Shown here piece by piece: positions 8,620-14,382 of a stretch of DNA of 18,112 nt. The translations under genes were made by a program, and so were the position numbers. Below the pieces are notes generated by a model. The model ran no database searches and was not told where the DNA came from. It saw nothing but the letters and a program-made list of their open reading frames with translations. The first letter of the stretch is position 1; each line of letters opens with the position of its first letter. The DNA is from Tateyamaria sp. (GTDB lineage Bacteria > Pseudomonadota > Alphaproteobacteria > Rhodobacterales > Rhodobacteraceae), in contig JABITU010000304.1 in the NCBI GenBank assembly GCA_018668195.1, positions 1 to 18,112 on the forward strand, written 5' to 3'.

Positions 8620-8635
8620 CTTGCCTGCGGGCAAG
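8620..8635. repeat. Short hairpin between the aminotransferase and ppiD-like genes
   Basis: CTTGCC-TGCG-GGCAAG is a perfect 6-bp stem with a tetraloop, in the spacer of the minus-strand unit. There is no T-tract after it on the minus strand, so it is not a standard terminator. It could be an RNA-processing or stability element. It covers the far-upstream alternative start of the ppiD-like gene and so supports the downstream start. Confidence 0.4.
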
Positions 8636-8646
8636 GGCGGTTTGGA

Positions 8647-9822
8647 TCACAGATCAAGTGAGGCCAGCCGCGCAAACAGCACTGCGATCCCATCACTGTC
8701 AAGATTGGCAAAGGCGAAGCGCAGTTGTGCCGCGCCCTGCGGTGCATTTTCTGGCCAGAACATGGTGCCCGGCAAACACAGAATACCCGCCTCGTGTACC
8801 ATCATCGGAGCCAGTTCACCCGAAGACAGATCGAAAGGGTGTTCCATATATGCAAAATATGCACCCAACCCCAAAAGCCGCCAGCCCCGTGCTTCAAGGA
8901 CGTGAAATCCATCAGCGATTGCCGCACGACGGGCCAGAATTTCGTCGCGCTCACCCGCCACCCATTGGCCAAGGTTTTGCAAGCCCCAAAGGGCAGCGTG
9001 TTGTCCAATCTGGCTTGGGCAAATGGCGACAGTGTCCAGAAACTTCTCTGCTTCGCGCAGGCGTTCTGGCGATGTGATCAGCGCGCCTACACGGTGACCG
9101 GTCAGGCGGTAGACCTTGGAAAATGAATAGAGATGAATGAACGTCTTGTCCCAGTCGTCCTGCTCAAACAGTGCATGCGGCGCACCGGCACGGCTGTCAA
9201 AGTCGCGATAAGTCTCGTCAACGATCAGTGCAATGCCGCTTTCGCGTGCCAGTTCGTAGAAAGCCAAGACCAATTCAGCAGGGTATTCGACCCCGGCAGG
9301 GTTGTTTGGCGTGACAAGGGCGATGGCGCGTGTCCGATCGGTGATCAGAGCACGGGCCGCCTCGACATCGGGCAACATTCCGTCCCCAACCGCAAGCGGC
9401 ACAGATCCAACCCCAGCCATATCAAGCCACATTTTATGATTGAAATACCATGGGGTTGGTACAATTATCTCATCCTCTTCCTCGCACAGGGTAAAGATCG
9501 CTGCAGCAAATGCCTGATTGCAGCCGGATGTTATAGCCACGTGGCTTGCATCGGTGCATGCGTCGTAATGGACGTTGATCTGTGCGCTCAGACTGGCCCG
9601 CAAATCAGGATTTCCCAGCACCGGGCCGTAAAGATGCGCATCATCTCGCGTCAGGGCTGCATCGGCCATGGCCTGGCGCAACGCTTGGGGGGGCGGATCT
9701 ACGGGCGCGGCCTGGCTCACGTTGATCAATGGCCGATGCGCGGGAAAGGTGGCCCCGTCAAGCCAGCGGCGCGCCTCCATTACGGGTGGTGCAAAGGTGG
9801 CAGAGGTGCGTGGTAGGGTCAT
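8647..9822 (-). CDS. PLP-dependent class I/II aminotransferase, substrate not assigned
   Basis: The chosen ATG (9820-9822) gives 391 residues, the usual size for fold-type I aminotransferases. It has GGAAC about 8 nt upstream, whereas the longer frame starting at 9930 adds 36 residues with no family character. The PLP site is complete: YGPVLGNPDLR (65-75), SGCNQAF (99-105), TPNNPAG (171-177) with Asn174, VDETYRDF (201-208) with Asp202 and Tyr205, the Schiff-base lysine Lys236 in SFSKVYRLTGHRVG with phosphate-binding Arg244, and LRFAF (367-371) with Arg368 for the substrate carboxylate. The family makes aromatic, aspartate or other amino acids from keto acids, but subfamily residues do not let me name the substrate. 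It is isolated by 126 bp from gpt and may be cotranscribed with the ppiD-like gene and trpE downstream. Confidence 0.9.
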   Translation of the reverse strand: MTLPRTSATFAPPVMEARRWLDGATFPAHRPLINVSQAAPVDPPPQALRQAMADAALTRDDAHLYGPVLGNPDLRASLSAQINVHYDACTDASHVAITSGCNQAFAAAIFTLCEEEDEIIVPTPWYFNHKMWLDMAGVGSVPLAVGDGMLPDVEAARALITDRTRAIALVTPNNPAGVEYPAELVLAFYELARESGIALIVDETYRDFDSRAGAPHALFEQDDWDKTFIHLYSFSKVYRLTGHRVGALITSPERLREAEKFLDTVAICPSQIGQHAALWGLQNLGQWVAGERDEILARRAAIADGFHVLEARGWRLLGLGAYFAYMEHPFDLSSGELAPMMVHEAGILCLPGTMFWPENAPQGAAQLRFAFANLDSDGIAVLFARLASLDL

Positions 9823-9898
9823 TTTGCTGTTCCGATGGCAAGATTGGTTTGAGGCGCTGGGATATTTCAAACCCTGCATCAAGGGCAAATCCCTTTTT

Positions 9899-9930
9899 CT
9901 TTTGGCTCCAAATATGCCCGCCGAAGGCAA
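9899..9930 (-). repeat. Candidate Rhodobacteraceae dispersed intergenic element
   Basis: On the minus strand this reads TTGCCTTCGGCGGGCATA then TTTGGAGCCAAAAG. It begins 18 nt after the gpt stop and contains the mini-hairpin GCC-TTC-GGC plus the near-palindrome TTTGGAGCCAAA. I recognise this type of sequence as very common in intergenic regions of Rhodobacteraceae genomes, often at gene ends. That recognition is from memory and cannot be counted here, since only one good copy is in the window. Its role is unknown to me: transcript end, protein-binding site or selfish repeat are all open. Confidence 0.5.
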
Positions 9931-9948
9931 GAAATCTATTTTGACCGG

Positions 9949-10467
9949 TCAGTCTGTGCCTCGATAGGGTTCGACATACTGCAGGGCCATGTCCCATGGA
10001 AAAAAAATCCATGTGTCTTGGCTTACACCGGTGATGAATGTATCGACCTGCGGCTCGCCGGACGGTTTGGCATAGACAGTGGCAAAATGAGCCTTTGGAT
10101 AGAGGCCGCGGACCAGTTCCAGAGTTTTGCCGCTGTCTACGAGATCATCCACGATCAGGATTCCGGTGCCGTCCTCCATCATTTCGGCGTTTGGGGCCTT
10201 GAGAACTTCGGCGTCGCGGCGATGATCGGCTTTGCCGCCGCCAGAATGATAGGATTTCACGCTGATCGTATCGACTGTGCGGATATCCAGTTCCCGCGCG
10301 ACAATCATTGCAGGGGCCATGCCGCCGCGGGTGATTGCCACCACCGCGCGCCAGGATCCTTCGTCCGGGCCTTTGCCATCTAGTCGCCAGGCCAGGGCGC
10401 GGCTGTCGCGGTGCATCTGGTCCCAGCTAACGTGGAAGCCTTTTTCGTGGGGGAGGCGGTCTGCCAT
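9949..10467 (-). CDS. gpt: Xanthine-guanine phosphoribosyltransferase Gpt
   Basis: It salvages guanine and xanthine (less well hypoxanthine) with PRPP to the nucleotides. The 172-residue frame starts at the ATG at 10465-10467, which has GGAGAAG 5-11 nt upstream. An upstream in-frame start at 10500 lacks such a site and adds 11 residues. The diagnostic PRPP motif [13 protein letters not shown] is at 103-115. [10 protein letters not shown] (45-54) is the pyrophosphate-loop region, [10 protein letters not shown] (69-78) the flexible lid, and WIFFPWD (153-159) the guanine-specificity segment seen in XGPRTs. The enzyme is normally a tetramer loosely associated with the inner membrane. The FF codons create a run of eight T on the coding strand (A at 10000-10007), but the frame is intact. 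The gene stands alone between fabI and the aminotransferase, with 128 bp upstream. Confidence 0.95.
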   Translation of the reverse strand: MADRLPHEKGFHVSWDQMHRDSRALAWRLDGKGPDEGSWRAVVAITRGGMAPAMIVARELDIRTVDTISVKSYHSGGGKADHRRDAEVLKAPNAEMMEDGTGILIVDDLVDSGKTLELVRGLYPKAHFATVYAKPSGEPQVDTFITGVSQDTWIFFPWDMALQYVEPYRGTD

Positions 10468-10595
10468 GGTTACTTCTCCAGTATTAGGCGCTAACCTCAA
10501 GCACCTGTTTGTGTCTCAGCAATGTGGTCAAAGTATAGTTTCTGGTCGAAGCCTATGGCGATCTGGACAAACTCTGCCAAGTTCAGCGCCAAATC

Positions 10596-11402
10596 CTAGC
10601 CTTTTGTGATATCGGGCGCATCTACCGCCTTCATCCCCACCACGTGATAGCCTGCGTCCACGTGCAGATTTTCACCTGTTGTGCCCGAACCCAGATCGCT
10701 TAGCAGATAGAGTGCGGATTTCCCCACATCGTCAATCGTCACATTGCGTCTAAGGGGCGAGTTATACTCGTTCCACTTCATGATATAGCGGAAATCGCCA
10801 ATACCGCTGGCGGCTAGCGTCTTGATCGGTCCGGCACTTATCGCGTTGACACGAATGCCGTCCTTACCAAGATCCTCGGCAAGATATTTAACCGAAGCTT
10901 CAAGCGCAGCCTTGGCCACGCCCATCACGTTGTAATGCGGCATCACCTGTTCTGCGCCGTAATAGGTGAGCGTCAGTGCACTGCCGCCACTGTCCATCAT
11001 CTTTTCCGCACGCTGCATGACGGCGGTGAAAGAATAGACAGAAATGTCCATGGTCAGGTTAAAATTGTTTCGACTGGTATCGACATAGCGACCACGTAGT
11101 TCGCTTTTGTCTGAAAAGCCGATGGCATGGACCACAAAATCAAGCCCATCCCAAAATTCCTTGAGGCTGCTGAACAGCGCATCAAGAGAGGCTTCGTCGC
11201 CCACATCACATGGCAGCACAATATTGCTGCCCAACTGGGCTGCAAGCGGACCAACCCGTTTTCTGAGCGCTTCACCCTGATAAGAAAAGGCCAACTCTGC
11301 GCCTGCGTCGTGCAGCGTTCTGGCGATACCCCATGCAATGGATTTGTCGTTTGCAAGGCCCATTATCAGACCTCGCTTGCCAGCCATCAGTTCGTTTGCC
11401 AT
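10596..11402 (-). CDS. fabI: Enoyl-[acyl-carrier-protein] reductase (NADH) FabI
   Basis: It reduces trans-2-enoyl-ACP at the end of each fatty-acid elongation cycle. The 268-residue short-chain dehydrogenase/reductase has the FabI-type divergent nucleotide motif GLIMGLANDKSIAWGIA (11-27), VHAIGF (91-96) around the cofactor, and the catalytic arrangement Tyr157-x6-Lys164 within HYNVMGVAK, with the additional Tyr147/Tyr148 of FabI just before. AGPIKTLAASGI (190-201) is the substrate-binding loop. DVGKSALYLLSDLGSGTTG and HVDAGYHVVGM close the fold. The spacing and motifs fit FabI rather than FabL, FabV or FabK, so it should belong to the triclosan-binding type. A GAGG is present 8-11 nt before the ATG. 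It is divergent from pdxH, with a shared 133-bp upstream region. Rhodobacterales often have more than one fabI, which this window cannot show. Confidence 0.96.
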   Translation of the reverse strand: MANELMAGKRGLIMGLANDKSIAWGIARTLHDAGAELAFSYQGEALRKRVGPLAAQLGSNIVLPCDVGDEASLDALFSSLKEFWDGLDFVVHAIGFSDKSELRGRYVDTSRNNFNLTMDISVYSFTAVMQRAEKMMDSGGSALTLTYYGAEQVMPHYNVMGVAKAALEASVKYLAEDLGKDGIRVNAISAGPIKTLAASGIGDFRYIMKWNEYNSPLRRNVTIDDVGKSALYLLSDLGSGTTGENLHVDAGYHVVGMKAVDAPDITKG

Positions 11403-11438
11403 TGCGCTGCCTCATCTGGTTTTTTGTTCCACGTCTTA

Positions 11439-11467
11439 GCTGTAGGCTATTGACCAAAGCGCATCAA
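11439..11467 (-). promoter_or_regulatory. Candidate fabI promoter
   Basis: On the minus strand TTGATG (complement of 11462-11467) and TACAGC (complement of 11439-11444) are 17 bp apart, a plausible sigma-70-type pair. It would start transcription about 30 nt before the fabI ATG. The -10 matches the consensus only at its first, second and fourth bases, so this is a weak prediction. Confidence 0.3.
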
Positions 11468-11535
11468 GGGAGCGCGAGGTGGTTGAAGCATACCGAATTG
11501 GCGCTACTTTCGAGCGTCTAAGGTGGGAGACACAA

Positions 11536-12141
11536 ATGGCAGACCGGCACGGTGAATTCGCAGGCGAAAACCCATTCGAGATTGTCCGTGACTGGCTGAA
11601 AAAAGCGGAAGAGACCGAGATCAATGACCCAAGTGCCATTGCGCTTAGTACGGTAGACGCGCAAGGCATGCCAAATGCGCGGATGGTTCTGCTCAAGGAT
11701 GTCGAAGATGACGCTTTTGTGTTTTACACTAACTATAGCAGTGCCAAAGCTGCGGAGCTAGATCACGCACAAAAGGCTGCGTTTGTGATGCATTGGAAGT
11801 CTTTGCGGCGGCAGGTCCGGGTGCGCGGCATCGTCGAGAAAGAGAGTGGTCCGAAGTCGGATGCATATTACGCGTCGCGATCGTTAAAGTCCCGGCTTGG
11901 GGCATGGGCATCGGATCAAAGTAAGCCGTTGGAAAGCAGCGCAACTTTGATGGCCAAAGTCGCCAAAGTCACAGCACAGCAGGGCGCTAACCCGGCGCGC
12001 CCCCCTTTTTGGGGCGGATACCGCATTACCCCGATCGAGATTGAATTTTGGGCTGACGGTGCATTTCGATTGCACGATCGGTTTCGTTGGATACGTGAAA
12101 ATCCAAGTGGGCAATGGCAAATTTCGCGTCTTAATCCCTGA
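11536..12141 (+). CDS. pdxH: Pyridoxamine/pyridoxine 5'-phosphate oxidase PdxH
   Basis: This FMN enzyme oxidises PNP or PMP to pyridoxal 5'-phosphate, the last step of B6 synthesis and salvage. From the ATG at 11536 the product has 201 residues. GGGAG lies 7 nt upstream, which favours this start over the in-frame GTG at 11479. The FMN site is seen in ARMVLLK (48-54), [13 protein letters not shown] (63-75) and RRQVRVRG (91-98). The substrate site is RLHDRF (178-183), matching the Arg-Leu-His triplet of the E. coli enzyme, and the chain ends with WQISRLNP, the family's hallmark C-terminus. The pyridoxal cofactor it makes is used by the aminotransferase nearby, but that is a general need rather than evidence of an operon. 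It is divergent from fabI and followed by a 112-bp leader of the cold-shock gene. Confidence 0.96.
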   Translation: MADRHGEFAGENPFEIVRDWLKKAEETEINDPSAIALSTVDAQGMPNARMVLLKDVEDDAFVFYTNYSSAKAAELDHAQKAAFVMHWKSLRRQVRVRGIVEKESGPKSDAYYASRSLKSRLGAWASDQSKPLESSATLMAKVAKVTAQQGANPARPPFWGGYRITPIEIEFWADGAFRLHDRFRWIRENPSGQWQISRLNP

Positions 12142-12253
12142 ATTTCATGTTACTTGAAATGCAAATATCTGAAATAAAGCGATTTTATTCTTGAAAATCG
12201 TATGCGCTTAGTGGACATCTGGCGTCTCTGAATATTTTTACGAAAGCTAGCTC
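12142..12253 (+). promoter_or_regulatory. Leader region of the cold-shock gene with two AT-rich hairpins
   Basis: Two stem-loops lie between pdxH and the cold-shock gene. ATTTCA/TGAAAT (12142-12160) begins directly after the pdxH stop and has a 7-nt loop. CGATTTT/AAAATCG (12180-12200) also has a 7-nt loop. Neither is followed by a T-run. A long structured leader is common for cold-shock genes, where structure senses temperature, but the exact transcription start is unknown. The rather weak ribosome binding site before GTG at 12254 (GAAAG about 9 nt away) would suit translational control. Confidence 0.35.
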
Positions 12254-12790
12254 GTGACTGAATACACTACAGATTCGGATATAGTCGTCGGGACTGTGAA
12301 ATGGTTTGACCCTGTCAAAGGGTTTGGTTTCGTAGTCGCGAACACGGGTGGCCCCGACATTTTGTTGCATGTCAATGTCTTGCGAGACTTTGGCCAGTCA
12401 TCTGTTGCAGATGGTGCATCAATTGAAGTCCGTGTTCAAAATACTGATCGCGGCGTGCAGGCGGTCGAGGTCCTTGAAGTCGCACCGCCAATACATGACT
12501 TCACGGATTCTCTCGCTGACATTGCCGATCTAGATGATGACGTAATTGCGGGTACTCCTCTAGTGCCGGCGCGGGTCAAATGGTTCGATAAGGGTAAGGG
12601 ATTCGGGTTTGCCAATGTGTTTGGAAAGCCCGAGGATGTTTTCTTGCATGTTGAAGTTTTGCGCCGTTCGGGTCTGTCAGACTTGCAACCCGGAGAAGCG
12701 CTGGCGCTGCGCGTCATAAGCGGCAATCGAGGCCAAATGGCTGCGGAAGTTGTGGCTTGGGAAATTGCACTAGTCAGCCGCGATGACTGA
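12254..12790 (+). CDS. Tandem cold-shock-domain protein (two CSDs)
   Basis: The 178-residue protein consists of two CspA-like OB folds joined by an acidic linker (about 80-104). Domain one (about 12-77) carries the nucleic-acid-binding motifs KGFGFV (22-27) and ILLHV (36-40). Domain two (about 106-171) carries KGFGFA (115-120) and VFLHV (129-133), each after a typical VKWFD. It should bind single-stranded RNA or DNA and melt structure, acting as an RNA chaperone at low temperature or in stationary phase. Double-CSD proteins are frequent in alphaproteobacteria and about twice the usual 70 residues of CspA. The start is GTG, chosen because nothing upstream is in frame and homologous. The 3' end overlaps the DUF192 gene by 8 bases, so the two are likely co-expressed. 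Confidence 0.93.
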   Translation: MTEYTTDSDIVVGTVKWFDPVKGFGFVVANTGGPDILLHVNVLRDFGQSSVADGASIEVRVQNTDRGVQAVEVLEVAPPIHDFTDSLADIADLDDDVIAGTPLVPARVKWFDKGKGFGFANVFGKPEDVFLHVEVLRRSGLSDLQPGEALALRVISGNRGQMAAEVVAWEIALVSRDD

Positions 12791-13274
12791 CACTTGCACG
12801 CGCCGCTGGGCGATCGCTGCTGCTGTGTGGGTGACATGCGCGATTGGAATGTCTGCACAGGCACAGGTGTTATGCAGCAATAATACCGTCTGGGTTCGTG
12901 GTGAATTTGGTCAGGTGCGATTTAGCGTCGAAGTCGCAGACAATCCGCAGGAACGCGCCCTTGGGCTTATGCATCGCGCAGAAATGCCTGCGTCGGCCGG
13001 GATGTTGTTTGTTTACCCCACTCCGCAATCTATTTCTTTCTGGATGCGTAATACGCTGATCGCGCTGGACATGATTTTTGTTGATCCAGCAGGAGTAATA
13101 AAACACATTCACCACCGCGCAGAACCGATGAACGACGCGGCAATCTTTGGCGGAGATGGTCTGACACATGTTCTGGAAATCAATGGCGGCTTGTCTCAGA
13201 TGCTGGGAATTACAGTCGGCAGCCAGTTACGCCATCCCACCTTTGACCCAACCGTCGCGGCCTGGCCGTGCTGA
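12783..13274 (+). CDS. Secreted DUF192 family protein
   Basis: The 163-residue product has a classical signal peptide: two arginines, a hydrophobic core AIAAAVWVTCAIGM and a likely cut after AQA (residue 27). The rest is one DUF192 (COG1430) domain. NPQERALGLMHR (54-65), GMLFVYP (73-79) and SFWMRNTLIALDMIFVD (85-101) are its signature blocks, ending with HVLEINGG. The fold is a small beta-barrel of unknown biochemical function, expected in the periplasm here. The ATG lies inside the last codons of the cold-shock gene (8-base overlap), so its translation probably depends on that gene's ribosomes. The pairing with a cold-shock gene is recurrent in Rhodobacterales as far as I recall, but no mechanism is known. 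Cys31 and Cys163 could form a disulfide in the mature protein. Confidence 0.92.
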   Translation: MTDTCTRRWAIAAAVWVTCAIGMSAQAQVLCSNNTVWVRGEFGQVRFSVEVADNPQERALGLMHRAEMPASAGMLFVYPTPQSISFWMRNTLIALDMIFVDPAGVIKHIHHRAEPMNDAAIFGGDGLTHVLEINGGLSQMLGITVGSQLRHPTFDPTVAAWPC

Positions 13275-13417
13275 AGGATTAAGGTTTTTGTCACGTTTTA
13301 CACTCTTGTTGCCGTGTTCGAGCACCCCGTGCTGCATCTAACTCGCGATTCTTGTCCATCGGAACGCTTTCAGGCCCTTTTCAATTGCCAAAAGCCGGTC
13401 TAAGAGGGTGCCACGGT

Positions 13418-13494
13418 CGGAGCGTGGCGCAGCCTGGTAGCGCACCTGTTTTGGGTACAGGGGGTCGGAGGTTCGAATCCTCTCGCTCCGACCA
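13418..13494 (+). tRNA. tRNA-Pro, anticodon TGG
   Basis: The acceptor strands CGGAGCG (13418-13424) and CGCTCCG (13484-13490) pair fully, with discriminator A and an encoded CCA. The anticodon stem CCTGT/ACAGG encloses TTTGGGT, giving anticodon TGG at 13452-13454 with G37. The TGG CGCAGCCTGGTAGCGCA D-arm and the GGTTCGAATCC T-arm are standard, and the C1-G72 pair with A73 is typical of proline tRNA. It reads the CCN proline codons by wobble. I see no duplicated 3' end nearby that would mark an integration site. Confidence 0.98.
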
Positions 13495-13501
13495 TATTAT
13501 C

Positions 13502-13539
13502 GCATCGTTGATGAGTATCGGAACTGGTGGCAACGATGC
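13502..13539. repeat. 9-bp perfect inverted repeat just after tRNA-Pro
   Basis: GCATCGTTG (13502-13510) and CAACGATGC (13531-13539) are exact complements around a 20-nt loop, starting 8 nt after the tRNA 3' end. There is no T-tract after it on the plus strand, so it is not a classical terminator. It could fold in the tRNA trailer and affect processing. Confidence 0.5.
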
Positions 13540-13823
13540 CGGCAGTAACCATAAGCAATCTATCCATTAAGTCATCTAGAGCATCCTGATTAAAGAAGAC
13601 GTAACGTAGTTTGCCAGATTTCTGAATGACTTCGGCTAAATAGGACAGATTGACGACATGAAATGCGTCGTTTCTGCAGGTTTTTTTGCACGATCAGCGA
13701 CAGCACTTTCAATCGACCATCGTATTGAAGCAACAAAAACTAGGCTATGTGCGACTGTGGTGGGGTACGGCATCGCACAACGTTAGTCGAAATCCGTTTG
13801 ACGACATCACCGGGCGTTTAACA

Positions 13824-14015
13824 TTACGACTTGTATGCGGCATCAAATGCGACAGGGGATTCTGTATAGATTGCTCTGCGTACGGGCAAATCTTGTTCGA
13901 ATGTGATCACGCACGCTATAAATTTCGGGGCGCAGGCGCCAATCGCGGTTAAGCCGAGCACAAAGATCGCTCGCGAAATTCGGATCAAGCGGAGCGTGTA
14001 GCAATGACACCACAT
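13824..14015 (-). CDS. Possible small lipoprotein-like ORF, doubtful
   Basis: From the internal ATG at 14013-14015 the frame gives 63 residues. A basic n-region (LRLIRISR) and a hydrophobic stretch (AIFVLGLTAIGAC) lead to a possible lipobox cysteine, then a short tail ending in AIYTESPVAFDAAYKS. This resembles the layout of tiny Rhodobacteraceae lipoproteins that end in a short YTEP/GKYK-like tail, but the similarity is impressionistic. No good ribosome binding site is seen (only GAAG just before the ATG). An upstream start at 14087 adds 24 residues without improving the case. It may be a decayed gene or chance. Confidence 0.22.
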   Translation of the reverse strand: MWCHCYTLRLIRISRAIFVLGLTAIGACAPKFIACVITFEQDLPVRRAIYTESPVAFDAAYKS

Positions 14016-14130
14016 CTTCAGCAGCTCAGCCAAGGTTTTCCACATTTGCGAGAAAAGTCTGTGGGTAAGTTCAGTTAAAACTTTCATAATTTACTGTAAG
14101 CCACGCAGTTATATGGAAAAATCAGCAGGT

Positions 14131-14160
14131 CACCGGGGGATAGTTTTACGCCCTCAGGTG
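14131..14160. repeat. Interrupted stem-loop CACC-GGG / CCC-GGTG
   Basis: CACC (14131-14134) and GGG (14136-14138) pair with CCC (14151-14153) and GGTG (14157-14160), separated by small bulges and a 12-nt loop. It lies about 20 bp before a second, longer imperfect hairpin, and together they suggest a structured RNA or a protein-binding region upstream of nrdJ. Alone it could be chance. Confidence 0.35.
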
Positions 14161-14173
14161 GCGCGATTTAGTC

Positions 14174-14183
14174 GTGAATCACA
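14174..14183. promoter_or_regulatory. GTGAATCACA, copy 1 (contains GANTC)
   Basis: This 10-mer recurs exactly at 14315-14324. Its core GTGA-A-TCAC is palindromic and includes GAATC, a GANTC site that the alphaproteobacterial methyltransferase CcrM would methylate. Confidence 0.35.
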
Positions 14184-14232
14184 ACTGGCCTTGCCCATTT
14201 AAGTTTCTCGAGTGGGTCAAGACAAAAGTTGT
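14181..14232. repeat. Two-part imperfect hairpin upstream of nrdJ
   Basis: An outer stem ACAACT (14181-14186) with AGTTGT (14227-14232) encloses an inner stem CTTG-CCCA (14190-14197) with TGGG-T-CAAG (14213-14221), which has one bulged base, around a 15-nt loop. In total 14 base pairs form. The right edge also contains GACAA-AAG-TTGTC (14221-14233), a perfect 5-3-5 inverted repeat that would compete with the outer stem. There is no T-tract on either side. Confidence 0.4.
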
Positions 14233-14242
14233 CACAAAAACT

Positions 14243-14257
14243 TTAAAATTTCATTGA
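14243..14257. promoter_or_regulatory. CtrA-like half-match TTAA-N7-TTGA
   Basis: The sequence matches the CtrA consensus TTAA-N7-TTAA at seven of eight positions. It is in an AT-rich patch just upstream of the NrdR boxes. Such matches arise easily in AT-rich DNA, so this is only a candidate. Confidence 0.2.
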
Positions 14258-14271
14258 CGAGAGGGCATCGC

Positions 14272-14287
14272 ATACGTCACCTTGTGT
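14272..14287 (+). promoter_or_regulatory. Second, weaker NrdR box (distal)
   Basis: ATACGTCACCTTGTGT matches the NrdR consensus ACACWATATATWGTGT at about 10 of 16 positions, with the right half TTGTGT essentially intact. It starts exactly 31 bp before the stronger box at 14303, the three-helical-turn spacing usual for paired NrdR boxes. The half TTGTGT (14282-14287) could also be the -35 of the nrdJ promoter. Confidence 0.55.
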
Positions 14288-14302
14288 AGGTAGCGAGCGG
14301 CA

Positions 14303-14318
14303 GCACAATATGTAGTGA
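14303..14318 (+). promoter_or_regulatory. NrdR box (proximal) at the nrdJ promoter
   Basis: GCACAATATGTAGTGA matches the NrdR consensus ACACWATATATWGTGT at 13 of 16 positions, including the core CACAATAT and TAGTG. NrdR is the ATP/dATP-sensing repressor of ribonucleotide reductase genes, so repression of nrdJ when dATP is plentiful is expected. A -10-like CAATAT (14306-14311) inside the box lies 18 bp from TTGTGT (14282-14287), so the repressor would cover the promoter. Confidence 0.78.
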
Positions 14319-14324
14319 ATCACA
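14315..14324. promoter_or_regulatory. GTGAATCACA, copy 2 (contains GANTC), overlapping the NrdR box
   Basis: This is identical to 14174-14183. Here it overlaps the right end of the NrdR box and lies within the inverted repeat TAGTG-AATCA-CACTA (14313-14327). Methylation of its GAATC could in principle change binding at the promoter, which is inference only. Confidence 0.35.
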
Positions 14325-14382
14325 CTATTTTGGCGCTCTAGGCAGAAAGATGAAAGCAACGCTATAAAAATGGCCAATCCAC

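Noticed and set aside
6728..8640. Upstream start (8634) for the ppiD-like gene
   Set aside because: It adds 21 residues without family similarity and begins within a hairpin. The adjacent ATG pair at 8569-8574 has GAGGG in reach and places the membrane anchor at the usual distance.
13653..13687. Rho-independent terminator (stem ACGAC/GTCGT followed by seven T)
   Set aside because: The stem has only five pairs and the T-run starts nine bases after it, so the geometry is wrong, and no gene ends just upstream.
13686..13952. 89-codon plus-strand frame with TTG start
   Set aside because: No recognisable domain, no ribosome binding site (it starts inside a T-run), unusual residue content, and overlap with an equally weak minus-strand frame.
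13484..14300. Attachment-site duplication of the tRNA-Pro 3' end
   Set aside because: I looked for a second copy of the T-arm/acceptor segment in the following sequence and found none, and no integrase is present in the window.
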